Shown piece by piece: positions 11,119-22,971 of a stretch of 64,000 nucleotides of DNA. The stretch's first letter is position 1; each line of letters begins with the position of its first letter. The stretch is taken from NCBI GenBank assembly GCA_003117195.1, contig BDSI01000204.1, forward strand, positions 60,001 to 124,000, in the 5' to 3' direction. The notes under the pieces are model-generated. The model was not told the origin of the DNA, did no database searches, and was given only the letters and a program-made list of their open reading frames with translations. Both the position numbers and the translations under genes were made by a program. The DNA is from Eudorina sp. 2006-703-Eu-15. Its lineage: Eukaryota > Chlorophyta > Chlorophyceae > Chlamydomonadales > Volvocaceae.

Positions 11119-12065
11119 GTAAGTGTCGGTCTGAAACCTCCAGCAGCGTGTGGGAAAGAACGGCGGCGACCTGCTGCAGTCATGTCGATCAGGGAGGGCG
11201 ACGTATCTAAGGAACGAATAACCTAAGGCAATGACAAACGAATGATGCCTACCTATTCCTCATGCATCCGCTCCTTCCATCCTGCGTTTATCACACACAC
11301 ACACACACGGGGATGGGAGGGGGTGGGACCGGACCACCCAATCCTATCGGTGGTGGACGGCCGGATCCGCTGCGTGCAGCCAGTAGACGTAGACTCGTGA
11401 TGGATAGATAGCAGCGCGAGACGCTAGGGGGTAGGGATTGGGACTAGGGAAGCCCACTTCCGGGCACGATGGGGATCCGTGGGTGCCCGAGGAGGGTCGG
11501 GCCAGACCAGTGGGAGTTGGCAGCGAGCGGGACGTGTAGGCGAGGGCCGCTTGCGACGGGAAGGGGTGTACGACAGGGAAGCTTGCGTGGTGATGTGCTG
11601 CCTTGTGCAAACCATAGCCCCATCATGGAGCACCCGACTGCATACCCGGACCCAGCAAGGCCTGACGCGTGCGAGCCGCCTCGCTCTGGCTCAGCTGGGC
11701 AGGCAGGCCTGCCGGAGGGTGCAACCCTAGCTATTACGATTAGGTTGGGACGCGGGACCAGGCTAGTTTTACCGCACCAAGCAGGGGCGCGCCTCCGAAA
11801 CGCGCCCTGGGTGCTGCAAGGACTTGAGGAGGTTGAACAGCGGACTGCGAGGCGCAGACCGCCCGGGATGGGCCTTCGCCCACTCCCTTGAGGGGGCACA
11901 GCGGTCACCGATCCTCGGGGATCGGGCACGCGCCCTAGGTTGAGAGCGAGGGGACAGAGGCCCCTTACGCCCCTTTCCCCGTATCCGGGGAAAGTGCTTC
12001 GGCGGTCTCCCGTATGGGGCGGGTTAGCGCCCCCGGCCAGTGTCGGCCCGGCAGATATGTAACGA
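11119..12065. other. GC-rich region, no gene recognised
   Basis: A short (AC)n lies at about 11291-11308. The remainder is GC-rich unique sequence with overlapping ORFs on both strands; none has a motif I can name. It may be element 5' or 3' sequence ending in the hexamer tract. Confidence 0.35.
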
Positions 12066-12717
12066 TACACACACACGCACACGCACACGCACACGCACAC
12101 GCACACGCACACGCACACGCACACGCACACGCACACGCACACGCACACGCACACGCACACGCACACGCACACGCACACGCACACGCACACGCACACGCAC
12201 ACGCACACGCACACGCACACGCACACGCACACGCACACGCACACGCACACGCACACGCACACGCACACGCACACGCACACGCACACGCACACGCACACGC
12301 ACACGCACACGCACACGCACACGCACACGCACACGCACACGCACACGCACACGCACACGCACACGCACACGCACACGCACACGCACACGCACACGCACAC
12401 GCACACGCACACGCACACGCACACGCACGCGCACACGCACCCGCACGCGCACGCGCACGCGCACGCGCACGCGCACACGCACACGCACACGCACGCGCAC
12501 GCGCACGCGCACGCGCACGCGCACGCGCACGCGCACGCGCACGCGCACGCGCACGCGCACGCGCACGCGCACGCGCACGCGCACGCGCACGCGCACGCGC
12601 ACGCGCACGCGCACGCGCACGCGCACGCGCACGCGCACGCGCACGCGCACGCGCACGCGCACGCGCACGCGCACGCGCACGCGCACGCGCACGCGCACGC
12701 GCACGCGCATGCGCACA
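12066..12717. repeat. Hexamer microsatellite, about 650 bp
   Basis: A long (ACACGC)n block (to about 12430), a short mixed zone, then a (GCGCAC)n block (about 12490-12710), a single A-to-G change in the unit. All six frames are open, giving spurious dipeptide proteins (His-Ala, Thr-Arg, Cys-Val, Arg-Val). Confidence 0.97.
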
Positions 12718-12961
12718 CGGGCGGGGTAGCCTCGCCCCGTATTCGCTCGTTCGCCGGCGTCGTTTAACCAATGAAATGCGTGCGTGCCCACATGTATGAC
12801 ATTTATCACGATATCTCCCAGCCAACGAACACTTCTCCCTGCGCTTGCAACTCATAACCATAACAATAACGTATGTATGTATCGATAAATGCATAGCTTG
12901 GTTAAGGGTGCATTCCCCATACCTTGACAGCTACCCCACAAACACGTGTGGCTGCTTGCAG

Positions 12962-13060
12962 GGTAACCTTACCCCGCTGCATTTGGCAGCTCAGTGTGGC
13001 AAGCGGAGCGCCGTCGAGGCCTTGCTGGCTAGTGGTGCGGACCCGAACAAGGCGAACATG
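12962..13060 (+). CDS. ANK exon, type A
   Basis: 33 codons after gcttgcag, donor gtgagt. Motifs TPLHLAAQCGK and LASGADPNKANM. With 14009 it defines the QCGK subtype from which the truncated exon pieces of the cassettes derive. Confidence 0.85.
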
Positions 13061-13320
13061 GTGAGTCGCTCGGTGTCCGTCGATCGATCGGCCGATTGAC
13101 TCCGACTAATCACGCTGCAGTTCGTTGCGTCGGTGCGAGTGCCGCCTAGCTCCGGTCCAGCCGAACTTGAGCGGCACAGTCGTCGCCAGAGCATTGGACG
13201 TATATAAATGTGTGCCCAATGCATGTTGATGTAGGGGTGTAAGTAAGCCTGGCATCCGCGGGGCCTTGCTGTACATACCTCTCACCCCGCCCGTGTTACG
13301 GTGTATTATCCCATATCCAG

Positions 13321-13422
13321 TTCGGCATGACGCCGATTGAACTCGCGGTTACCAACGGCCATGTGGAGGTGATCAAGGCGCTGATTGCGGCTGGTGTTGA
13401 CAAGGATGCGCCTGTTGGCAAG
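13321..13422 (+). CDS. ANK exon, type B (TPIELAV)
   Basis: 34 codons after atatccag. Motifs TPIELAVTNGH and GVDKDAPVGK. The donor is gtcggt, weaker than its relatives' gtaagc. Confidence 0.8.
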
Positions 13423-13504
13423 GTCGGTAGAGGCTACAGCCGGCCAATTGCAACTTTAGGGTACGTTTGCACCGCATGCCTACACGCATGTAACCACACT
13501 CTGC

Positions 13505-13850
13505 TAATACAATGGTCTATAGACCAATGACTACTGCCGTTCAGCGGTAATTGCTATAGACAATCGACTATAGACCACCATCTAAAGACCGACGAGGCCA
13601 GGCGTCTATAGCTGATTGATCTTTCTGCGCGATAGACGATTCGTCTATAGACCACCATCTACAGACGAGGCCCGGCATCTATAGATGGCCGTCTGTCTGC
13701 ACAATAGATCATCGTCTATAGACGCATCGTCTATAGGTGATCCATAGACGAGTCGTCTATAGACGACCCAATCGATCGTCTAAAAGGATGGTGTATTGGT
13801 CGACTATAGACGACTCGTCTATAATCGCAAATAGATGGACTATAGGTAGT
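13505..13850. repeat. Cluster of CTATAG palindromes
   Basis: About a dozen copies or near-copies of GTCTATAGAC (perfect forms near 13512, 13650, 13713 and 13754) in about 340 bp of intron, irregularly spaced and separated by unrelated sequence. Confidence 0.8.
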
Positions 13851-14008
13851 TTTCCATTTTACAGACGCTTACCGACTTCCATGATTTCTCGCTCCCAGCC
13901 AACACCTCCATGTCAACTCTCATTTAGCAATGTAATGAGAGATGCATGGTGGAGGGTACATACCCCATAACTGTACAGCTACCCAAACAAATGTGTGGCT
14001 GCTTGCAG

Positions 14009-14110
14009 GCTGCTGGCCTTACCCCGCTGCTCTTGGCGGCTCAGTGTGGCAAGCGGAGCGCCGTTGAGGCCTTGCTTTCAAGTGGTGCGGACCCGAACAA
14101 GGCGAACCCG
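14009..14110 (+). CDS. ANK exon, type A
   Basis: 34 codons after gcttgcag, donor gtgagt; it has one codon more at the 5' end than 12962. Motifs TPLLLAAQCGK and LSSGADPNKANP; the usual TPLH His is Leu. The downstream intron matches the start of every later cassette. Confidence 0.8.
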
Positions 14111-15010
14111 GTGAGTCGCTCGGTGTCGCTCGACCGATTGACTCCGACTCACCACTCTCCAGCTGCGTGTCAGTACCGCTAGCTCCAGGCCGCAGCGGTA
14201 AAGTTCGGCTGGAGCGGCACTGACAACTAACGGCGGCATAGTCATTACCGTCGTCGCATAGTAAACCTATATAATCGTGTCACATGCATGATCATTCGCA
14301 ACATACAACGACGACGAAATAAAGGGCAATTGGTGTGTTTCGCTATACGTGCAAACATGTGGGTGTCATTGAACAAAAGGTCTTCGGCGGAAGGGGAAGT
14401 ATGCTTTGCGAGAGCCATATTGTTCCGAGTGCCGCTGTATGTGTGTATGTGCCTGGAAATAAAGGCAAACGCTACTAGACCGTCTGAGAGACTCACATAC
14501 ATACTGTGCCTTACGCAGCGTCCCGACGGCTTCACGCCTGATTGGTAATGCGTAATCTTTGTCTGTGCGTGTCTGTATACGTACATTATACCAAACCACC
14601 ACCCTTCATGCGTGTAAATGGCTGGTCACCCACCGTCTGAGCTACCGCCCCCCGGCGGAGCGAGATTAAGGCTCCGTTGATGGGCCTGGATTCACATGCT
14701 TGATTGCTGAACCCTCTGTCCCGGCTGAAGTTCGGGTGAATGGTTGAGGTCCGTCCAAGTAGGCAGGGCTACCCCAGTTGTCCGTAGAAATCACTGGAAG
14801 GTTTCAGTGGAATATGGGTGGCTCCCTATGGGGCCACATCGTACACCCTTGTACAACTCCGTGTCTCTCGCTCTCGCTATCTACATCTCTCTCTCCAGTA
14901 GTGTGGGTGGTGGATGAACGAGTACAGAGAACAGTCAAGTTTGGACTCAAAGCCCTGGGTTTATTTTGGCATTATTTGGCTGGTACCGTACACTCGTTCG
15001 TGTATAGCAG
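14111..15010. other. Intron, no gene seen
   Basis: The first 240 bp match the cassette intron that follows the truncated A pieces. Around 14650 the minus strand has TAGCTCAGACGG, a box A-like match without a convincing box B. Confidence 0.4.
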
Positions 15011-15180
15011 TGTATTACACGGCCGTCTATATCTGCACCGCCTAAACATGGCCAGGGTTCAACCGGTGTACACCGATAATCGATAATCAATCGGTGTATA
15101 CCGATAAAGTTTATCGGTGTACACTCGTCTCGTATATAACTCGTGTACATACACCGACCGTGTAATACACGGCTTGTCGG

Positions 15181-16156
15181 CAGTGTTGCTATCTTCCAAA
15201 ACGGGGAAATAAAATTCCGCAGGTTTCCGGCCTGTCGCCAGTAGCCAAAAAACCTTTGGCAGGGCAGATTTTGGGGGGCTTCCTAGTTGCCAGGAAATAA
15301 AAACCTCCGAGGCAGGGCGGAAATATTTCTGCGTGTTTCGACAGCAGGACCACTGTTACCACAGCGACGACAGGGATTCTAAGTCCATGGAGGCCTGAAG
15401 CGCGCTTTCCTTGCGTCGTGGATGCATATGGGAGGTGTAACACACCGTACGGCATAGCGTACACAGTATAAGTAAATATCAAAGAGCCCGCACATCATCT
15501 CGAGTAGCCTTTGTCACCAAACGCTACATTGGTATCGAGACTTGGTCTCGTTCCGCACGATCCGGTGGGTCGTGAGTTCGATTCTGACTGGTGACATTGG
15601 TTTCCACTCTAAAAAACCCTGCATACAGAGGCTAGAGGCATATGAAGGCAGGCATATGACCTGACACGGGAGGTTGCTTCACCCGTAGCCCAAAGACCTG
15701 GCAAAGACCCCAGGCAGCACGGGTGGTGAAAGGCAGAGTGGAGTTGTGCGTACTGCGAGGACGCAGTGAAGGGCCGAGGACGTCCCCATCAGAGGGGGGG
15801 GAATGTAACAACCGTACGGCATAGCGTACACAGTATAAGTAAATATCAAAGAGCCCGCACAACATCTCGAGTAGCCTTTGTCACCAAACGCTACAGGAGG
15901 GTAACCAGGAGTTGGGGACACGGCATTCGAGTGTGTTTTGGCGGTAGACAGGTGTACGATGCAGGATTTTTCCCTGCGCCTGCAGATTTCCAGGCCTTTT
16001 TGGTAGTCTGGAAAATAGTTGGCAGGGCAGATTTCCGGCTCTCCACAGCGAGCGTCAAATAAATGAAATCTCGCAGGTTTCTTGGGGGTCCGGGAAATAG
16101 AAAATTTCCGGCTTTTTTGCCCGTAAATATTTGTTTTATTTAAGATAGCAACACTG
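15181..16156. mobile_element. Non-autonomous hAT element, interrupted by a TRIM
   Basis: 15-bp terminal inverted repeats CAGTGTTGCTATCTT and an 8-bp target duplication CTTGTCGG (15173-15180, 16157-16164), the hAT hallmarks. No transposase. The duplicate at 54295-54808 lacks the inserted TRIM. Confidence 0.85.
15436..15895 (+). mobile_element. TRIM-type LTR retroelement (TRIM-1)
   Basis: Two near-identical LTRs of about 93 bp (15436-15528, 15804-15895) begin TGTAAC and end CTACA, flanked by a 5-bp target duplication GGAGG. A primer-binding-site-like TTGGTATCGAGAC follows the 5' LTR, and the polypurine tract AGAGGGGGGGGAA precedes the 3' LTR. The 275-bp interior has no gag or pol. The empty site at about 54550 confirms both ends. 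Confidence 0.85.
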
Positions 16157-16523
16157 CTTGTCGGCATATACACGGTCTTCCAAATTGCAGATGGCGGTGT
16201 CCACGCACTGGTTCATTGCATGTGTTGTATGTAGTTCCGGTTTAATCAATTCCCTTCTGGCACTGCGTGCTCTGTCCTTCGTCAGGACCCGTTCCACGTT
16301 CATTAACAATTCTGTGTGATGGTTTGAACGGACGATTCTGAACAAATGAAGGATAATCTTTGTCATGCATAAAAATAGTAAGAATGCGTCTGCGGCGTCC
16401 GTCCATGTAAAGTTGCGATGGGTTCCCAACAACCCACTGTGTGATGAGCCAGCGATGGCGCGTGCAGACTCCCTCTCCGTCCCATTTGCCCTCCTCTCTC
16501 AACTCCGCATGGAGCAACTTTAG

Positions 16524-16625
16524 AATGGCTCGGCACCGATTCACCTGGCCTTTCATCAATGGAGCAACTTTGAGGTGATCAAGGCCCTCATTGAGGCAGG
16601 AGCAAACAAGGACATGCGTGACAAG
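16524..16625 (+). CDS. ANK exon, type B (APIHL, FEVIKAL)
   Basis: 34 codons after ctttag, donor gttagc. Motifs APIHLAFHQWSNFEV and LIEAGANKDMRDK. The usual GH is WSN. Confidence 0.75.
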
Positions 16626-17159
16626 GTTAGCGGCGCACCTGTGTACGTATTCACTCTGTTGGAAAAATGGAGATTCGGTTGACAGCGGATATCTGGACGG
16701 TGCTCGCTTAACGACGGCGACAGCTACTGCAACGGCGCAGCTTGCTCATGTGATGACGTGCTGAGTATGCTGAGGGCGGGGCGGTTTACGGGTTTGAGGC
16801 ACGAATACCGCGGTGTACTGCGTTTTTGTCCTTCATGAATGATAGAAGGCTTTTGATTGGCAAGACTGTATGTGCCATTGAACAGGTGAGCGACCCATGG
16901 CTGGTGGCTTAGACATACATACATATGGCAATACAGCAAAGAAGCAGTCCTGTGTGTGTAGGCGCACACGCGTGGGCACAGCGACACTTCCACCGTTATT
17001 AATCGATGAGGTGTGTCCTTACATAGCATGCTATATCAACAGCGTTCAATATATGCAAGCTCACTGCACTGCACTATTTGTCAGGGTATGTATGATAGAT
17101 GGCAACCATGGTTACAAACTGATTGATGTCGACGGCGCGCGGCCACTTACCGCTCACAG

Positions 17160-17258
17160 GCCGGCCGAGCTCCTCTTCACCTGGCGGCTGAAAGGGGCCG
17201 CATGGACACCGTCAGTTACCTGCTGTCCAAGGGCGCTGACCCTAACGTGGCGGACGCG
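17160..17258 (+). CDS. ANK exon, type A
   Basis: 33 codons after ctcacag, donor gtgagt. Motifs APLHLAAERGR, MDTVSYLLSK and GADPNVADA. Thr replaces the Ala of its paralogues at MDAV. Confidence 0.8.
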
Positions 17259-18364
17259 GTGAGTGTTGATTGGATCCCGCTTGGGTCTTCTCTTAAGTAG
17301 CGGCGTGCGTGGCGGGGTCAGTCCTTGAGCTGCTACGCGTGCTATGGGGTGGGCAGCTATCTGGAAGGGGAAGCCAGGAAAATAAACCCTAGCGAAACTC
17401 CCAATTGCAGCTGTTCGCTCGTGAGGATACCGGCATGTCCGGGCGACGGATCATCGTAGGGGGCAAGGCAGGATCTGACAGACTAGACCGACTATCTAGG
17501 CGAGTTGTCAGGATAGATAGGTATTATCAGCTCCAGATGACGGTTGTCATGGTGGCCAAGCAAACAGCCAGCGAGAGGAATCGCCATGCCCTCTGTGAAG
17601 CTTTTTGATGTTGTGACTGATAGATGTCTGTTGACATACAGCTGTCTGTCTTGTCAACTTGTGCTGCCTGTTTCATGCTGCCAGCAGCCGTCACAGCGTG
17701 TTACTTACTGTCGAAATTGTAAATCTAACTGAATTCATTATTAAACTATCAGCGTTAACTGATGATGACAGTTGAATTTATGGAATTAGTCTTGCTTGAT
17801 GAAATGAATGAACGTTACAGCCAGTTTATTACATGTAACGGTCCGTTTGCAGTAAAGTTGCGTCTTGTAACGCTGGCGAGTTTACATGAGCCCGCTCCGT
17901 TAAGCGAGGGAGTGGAAGGCCCAATTGGGTGCATATCTCGGTCAAGACGCCGATTCTTGAACCATTACGCATCTTTAATCAGTATTGTATCAGTTGAATT
18001 AATTAGCGCTTGTGCACTGATTGGGACAGCAGGTAACGTGCCGCTAGAAGTTTTCACCCCCCCCCCCCTCTCGAGGTCACGTTAGACTTTTCGCCAGCGA
18101 TACGGGTAATGGCCCGTTACCCCATGAGAACAGACTACTTTTTCCATAAAGTGATAACTGACGTTAATGTAAATCCACTATTACAGCGGACCCCAAACAT
18201 TGTCGAAGGATACTGATTTACCAAAGCGAACTTAGCAGGTACCTGTCTATTATTGATCAACAGCTACCTAGCTAGGAATTTAATGCCGGCTGGTAGATAG
18301 CAGCCGTACTGTACCAATCAATGCGCGTGCATACGTACCACCGGCTGATGATTATCGTGGTCGT

Positions 18365-18393
18365 GTGGTGCGGACCCGAACAAGGCGAACCCG
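18365..18393 (+). pseudogene. Truncated A exon (3' end only)
   Basis: Only the last codons of a QCGK-type A exon (GADPNKANP) and its donor gtgagt remain. The first two thirds of the exon, including the TPLH helix, are replaced by unrelated sequence with no acceptor nearby. Confidence 0.6.
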
Positions 18394-18996
18394 GTGAGTC
18401 GCGCGCTCGGTGTCGATCGATCGGCCGATTGACTCCGCCGACTCATCACCACGCCCCAGCTGTATGTGCGTGTGTCAGTGCCGCTAGCTCCAGCCGAACA
18501 GATGGCCGCGGCGGCGGCGTTCCAGTTCGGCTGGAGATCGAGCGACACTGACAACTAACGGCGGTACAGTCATTACGGTCGTCGCCAGCGCAGTGAACTT
18601 TTACAATCATGTCCAATGCATGTTCGTAACAGCGACGCCGACGACGAAATGAAAAGCTAGTCATGTGTTTCGCTATTGTTGCTGTATATATTCCGCTTGG
18701 CATGCGCGGCATAACCTATCTTTACCTACCTGGCACCCCGCCCGTGTTATTATTTGTGTGGGTCCCTCGCGCGGGCTTACTTGCAGCAGGTGTTCCATCT
18801 GTGTGAGCCTTCACTCGTACAGTGCTTCACTGCGATAGGTAGCTGGGCCACTGCCCTAGCTGGCCGAAATGATTTCACGCAATGTACAAATTGCGTCCTA
18901 GCATACATCGATACATGCATGCATACAGACTCCCTGTCCCTCCAACTTTCCGTCCCATTTACCCTCCTCTCTCAACTCCGCATGGAGCAACTTTAG

Positions 18997-19095
18997 AATG
19001 GCTCGGCACCCATTCACCTGGCCGTTCAATGGAGCCACTTTGAGGTGATCAAGGCCCTCATTGAGGCAGGAGCAAACAAGGACATGCGTGACAAG
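18997..19095 (+). CDS. ANK exon, type B
   Basis: 33 codons after ctttag, donor gttagc. Motifs APIHLAVQWSHFEV and EAGANKDMRDK. Confidence 0.8.
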
Positions 19096-19650
19096 GTTAG
19101 CGGCGCACCTGTGTACGTATTCACTCTGTTGGAAAAATGGAGATTCGGTTGACAGCGGATATCTGGACGGTGCTCGCTTAACGACGGCGACAGCTACTGC
19201 AACGGCGCAGCTTGCTCACGTGATGACATACTCAGGGCGGGGCGGTTTACGGGTTTGCAGCACGAATACCGCGGTGTACTGCGTTTTTGTCCTTCATGAA
19301 TGATAGAATGCTATTGATTGGCAAGTCTGTATGTGCCATTGAACAGGTGAGCGACCCATGGCTGGTGGCTGAGACATACATATGGCAATACAGCACAGCA
19401 GCAGTCCTGTGTGTGTAGGTAGACGCACCCGGGCATAGATCGCTCGCTTTGCAGCGACGATCGACTTCTGCCGTTGTTAATCGATGAAGTCATTGCAGTG
19501 TTTTCTTACGTACATAGCATGCTAGATCAAGAGTGTTCAATATATACAAGCTCACTGCAATGCGCTATTTGTCAGGGTATGTATGATAGATGGCAACCAT
19601 GGTTACAAACTAATTTATGTCAACGGCGTGCGGCCACTTACCGCTCACAG

Positions 19651-19749
19651 GCCGGCCGAGCTCCTCTTCACCTGGCGGCTGAAAGGGGCCGCATGGACGC
19701 CGTCAGCTACCTGCTGTCCAAGGGCGCTGACCCTAACGTGGCGGACGCG
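19651..19749 (+). CDS. ANK exon, type A
   Basis: 33 codons after ctcacag, donor gtgagt. Motifs APLHLAAERGRMDAV and GADPNVADA. TE-A copy 2 sits 120 bp downstream. Confidence 0.8.
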
Positions 19750-19869
19750 GTGAGTGATGATTGGATCCCGCTTGGGTCTTCTCTTAAGTAGCGGCGTGCG
19801 TGGCGGGGTCAGTCCTTGAGCTGCTACGCATGCTATGGGGTGGGCAGCTATCTGGAAGGGGAAGCCAGG

Positions 19870-20845
19870 ACAAGTAGGGGGTCGGCTTCCTTGAAGCCGG
19901 AAAAAGGGCGGGGCCCCCTACAATCCGTACAGGCCGCTTGCTTTACAACGGAAACTCTGTTACCGCGCAAGAGTGTGAGAGAGTGAAAGGGTGCCATTGA
20001 GGGTGTCGTTGATGTTGAAGGTGGATCGGCGTGCATAGATTGAGCAAGGTAAAGCAGGTAGGGTAGCCCCGAAACCTACACGCCGCCTCATCGCATCTGC
20101 ATTATCATCGTAACGCTAGACGCCTCTGCACTACCACATCCGTCTGTCAAGCAGATATCAAAAAGCAAGCTTGAAGCATTCTTGTTTTTCCGTGAAGCTG
20201 TAGTTGTTTAGTTGTTTGGTCCGTCGGCAAGCATGCAGCCCTTCAGTTGCACGCCCGTAGCAGACGTGAACCTCTAAAGTTTGCCATCAATAGTTACATA
20301 GCAAATATAAGGCAAAAACAGGGTGCGAAAAAGCCGCGGTGAGACCCGGACTTCGGCCATCGGAACTGGAGAACTTGTTGGTACTCGGTATGCTATCCCT
20401 TTGCATTTTGAAACTTTGATTCAATACATATTGTTGAATTGTATTCATCTGGCAAGACAGAAAGGCAAATCTTGATGTTGGTGGCATCTTGGTGTTCAAA
20501 CACCAGAACACTATGGAAGTTCAATTTAGCACGCGCCACCTGACCCTAATCCAAGTATTCATCACGCGGCACCTGTTGCAACAAACATGAGCGCGAGAGG
20601 TGTTGGGTGGATGTTGACTTGGGTCCATGGAGACCGCGGAGCTTTACTTTGACCGTTTGTGCGCAAAGAATTTTTTTTAGCCAAACCAAGGATACCTTGC
20701 AATAGAGGACAATTAATATGACAAACATAACGAATTAGTTTAGCGGATAATGAACGTTTTGCCGTTACCCACACACACACACGGACAGGGGCAATCCTAG
20801 GGGGGGGGGCCCGAACGCGCTTCGCGCTGGGGCCCCGCCCAAAAA
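19870..20845 (-). mobile_element. TE-A copy 2 (site 1)
   Basis: Full-length copy. Empty counterparts GAAGCCAGG/AAAATAAACCC (17.37 kb) define the ends. No target duplication: the insertion lies in an A run. Confidence 0.8.
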
Positions 20846-21698
20846 TCAACCCTAGCGAAACTCCCAAAGCAGCTGTTCGCTCGTGATAATACCAGCATGT
20901 CCGGGCGACGGATCAACGTAGGGGGCAAGGCAGGCTCTGACAGACTAGACCGACTATGTAGACTATCTAGGCGAGTTGTCAGGATAGATAGGTATTTATC
21001 AGCTCCAGATGACGGTTGTCATGGTGGCCAAGCAAAAAGCCAGCAAGAGGAATCATCATGCCCTCTATGAAGCGTTTTGATGTTGTGACTGATAGATGTC
21101 TGTTGACATACAGCTGTCCGTCTTGTCAACTTGTGCTGCCTGTTTCATGCTGCCAGCAGCCGTCACAGCGTGTTACTTACTGTCGAAATTGTAAATCTAA
21201 TTCATTCTTAAACTATCAGCGTTTTCTGATGACCGTTGAATTTATGGAATGAGTCTTGATAAAATGAGGCCCAATTGGGACGCCGACTCTTGAACCATTA
21301 CGCATCTTTTATAATGATTATATCAGTTGAATTAATAAGAATTATTTAGCGCGTGTGCACTGATTGGGACAGCAGGTAACGTGCCGCTAGAAGTTTTCAC
21401 CCCCCCCTCTCGAGGTCACGTTAGACTTTTCGCCAGCGATACGGGTAATGGCCCGTTACCCCATGAGAACAGACTACTTTTTCCATAAACTGATAACTGA
21501 CGTTAATGTAAATCCACTATTTCAGCGGAGAAGGATACTGATTTACCAAATCGAACTTAGCAAGTACCTGTCTATTGTTGAGCCACAGCTACCTAGCTAG
21601 GAATTTAATGCCGGCTGGTAGATAGCAGCCGTACTGTACCAATCAATGCGCGTGCATACGTACCACCGGCTGATGAAACTGTGGTTTATCGTGGTCGT

Positions 21699-21727
21699 GT
21701 GGTGCGGACCCGAACAAGGTGAACCCG
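21699..21727 (+). pseudogene. Truncated A exon
   Basis: Same tail as 18365, with GGTGAACCCG (Lys-Val-Asn) instead of GGCGAACCCG. Donor kept. Confidence 0.55.
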
Positions 21728-21982
21728 GTGAGTCGCGCGCTCGGTGTCGATCGATCGGCCGATTGACTCCGACTCATCACCACGCCCCAGCTGTATGTGC
21801 GTGTGTCAGTGCTGCTAGCTCCAGCCGAACATATGGCCGCGGCGGCGGCGTTCCAGTTCGGCTGGAGATCGAGCGACACTGACAACTAACGGCGGTATAG
21901 TCATTACGGTCGTCGCCAGCGCAGTGAACTTTTACAATCATGTCCAATGCATGTTCGTAACAGCGACGCCGACGACGAAATG

Positions 21983-22971
21983 ACAAGTAGGGGTCGGCTT
22001 CCTCGAAGCCGGAAAAGGGCGGGGCCCCCTATAATCCGTACAGGCCGCTTGCTTTAGAAGGAAAACTCTATTACCGCGCAACAGTGTGAGAGAGTGAAAG
22101 GTTGACATTGGGGGTGTCGTTGATGTTGAAGGGGGATCGGCGTGCATAGATTCACCAAGCTCAAACACGTCGGCAGCCCCGAAACCATCCTGCAGTACGC
22201 GCCGCCGGCGGCGACGGCGGTCACCGTATCGGCACTATGGTAACGATAGTTGCCTCTGCACTAACACATCCATCTGTCAAGCAGATGATCACAAAGCAAG
22301 CTTGAAGCATCCTTGTTTTGCCGTGAAACTGTAGTTGTTTGGTCCGACGGCAGGCATGCAGCCCTTCAGTTGCACGCCCGCAGCAGACGTGAACCTCTAA
22401 AGTTTGCTATCAATAGTTACATAGCAAATGTAAGGCAAAAACAGTGTGCGAAAAAGCCGCGGTGAGACCCGGACTTTGGGCCATCGGAACTGGAGAACTC
22501 GTTGGCACTCGGTACGCTATCCCTTTGCATCTTGAAACTTTGATTCAATACATATTGTTGATTTGTATTCATCTGGCAAGACAGAAAGGCAAATCTTGAT
22601 GTTGGTGGTATCTTGATGTTCAAACATCAGAACACTATCGAAGTTCAATTTAGCACGCGCCACCTGACCCTAATCCAAGTATTCATCACGCGGCACCTGT
22701 TGCAACAAACATGAGCGCGAGAGGCGTTGGGTGGATGTTGACTCGGGTCCATGGAGACCGCGGAGCTTTACTTTGACCGTTTGTGCGCAAAGAATTTTTT
22801 TTAGCCAAACCAAGGATACCTTGCAATAGAGGACAATTAATATGACAAACATAACGAATTAGTTTAGCGGATAATGAACGTTTTGCCGTTACCCACACAC
22901 ACACACACGGACAGGGGCAATCCTAAGGGGGGGGGCCCGAACGCGCTTCGCGCTGGGGCCCCGCCCAAAAA
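21983..22971 (-). mobile_element. TE-A copy 3 (recombinant)
   Basis: Left flank GACGACGAAATGA is that of site 2 and right flank TCAACCCTAGCG is that of site 1. The internal sequence changes from copy-5-like to copy-2-like near 22640-22675. Confidence 0.8.

Larger units (their letters stand above)
15019..20845. repeat. Segmental duplication, left copy
   Basis: Homologous to about 54126-60815. Both share the palindrome-rich leader (GGTGTACACC motifs), the hAT element in the same site, and B and A exons with their introns. The right copy has extra cassette sequence at 57.8-58.3 kb. Confidence 0.75.

Noticed and set aside
12066..12717. CRISPR-like array
   Set aside because: Continuous hexamer repeat without spacers, in a eukaryotic context.
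11444..12894. Large overlapping ORFs of Cys-Ala/Cys-Val, His-Ala, Arg-Val and Thr-Arg repeats
   Set aside because: Hexamer tract open in all six frames; an artefact.
14640..14690. Minus-strand tRNA-like start (TAGCTCAGACGG)
   Set aside because: Box A alone; no box B at the proper distance.
21643..21885. Recurring 75-95 codon ORF pairs over the truncated A exon in every cassette
   Set aside because: They are conserved only because the cassettes are duplicated; both strands are open because of the GC-rich hairpin, and the frames do not continue the ANK reading frame.
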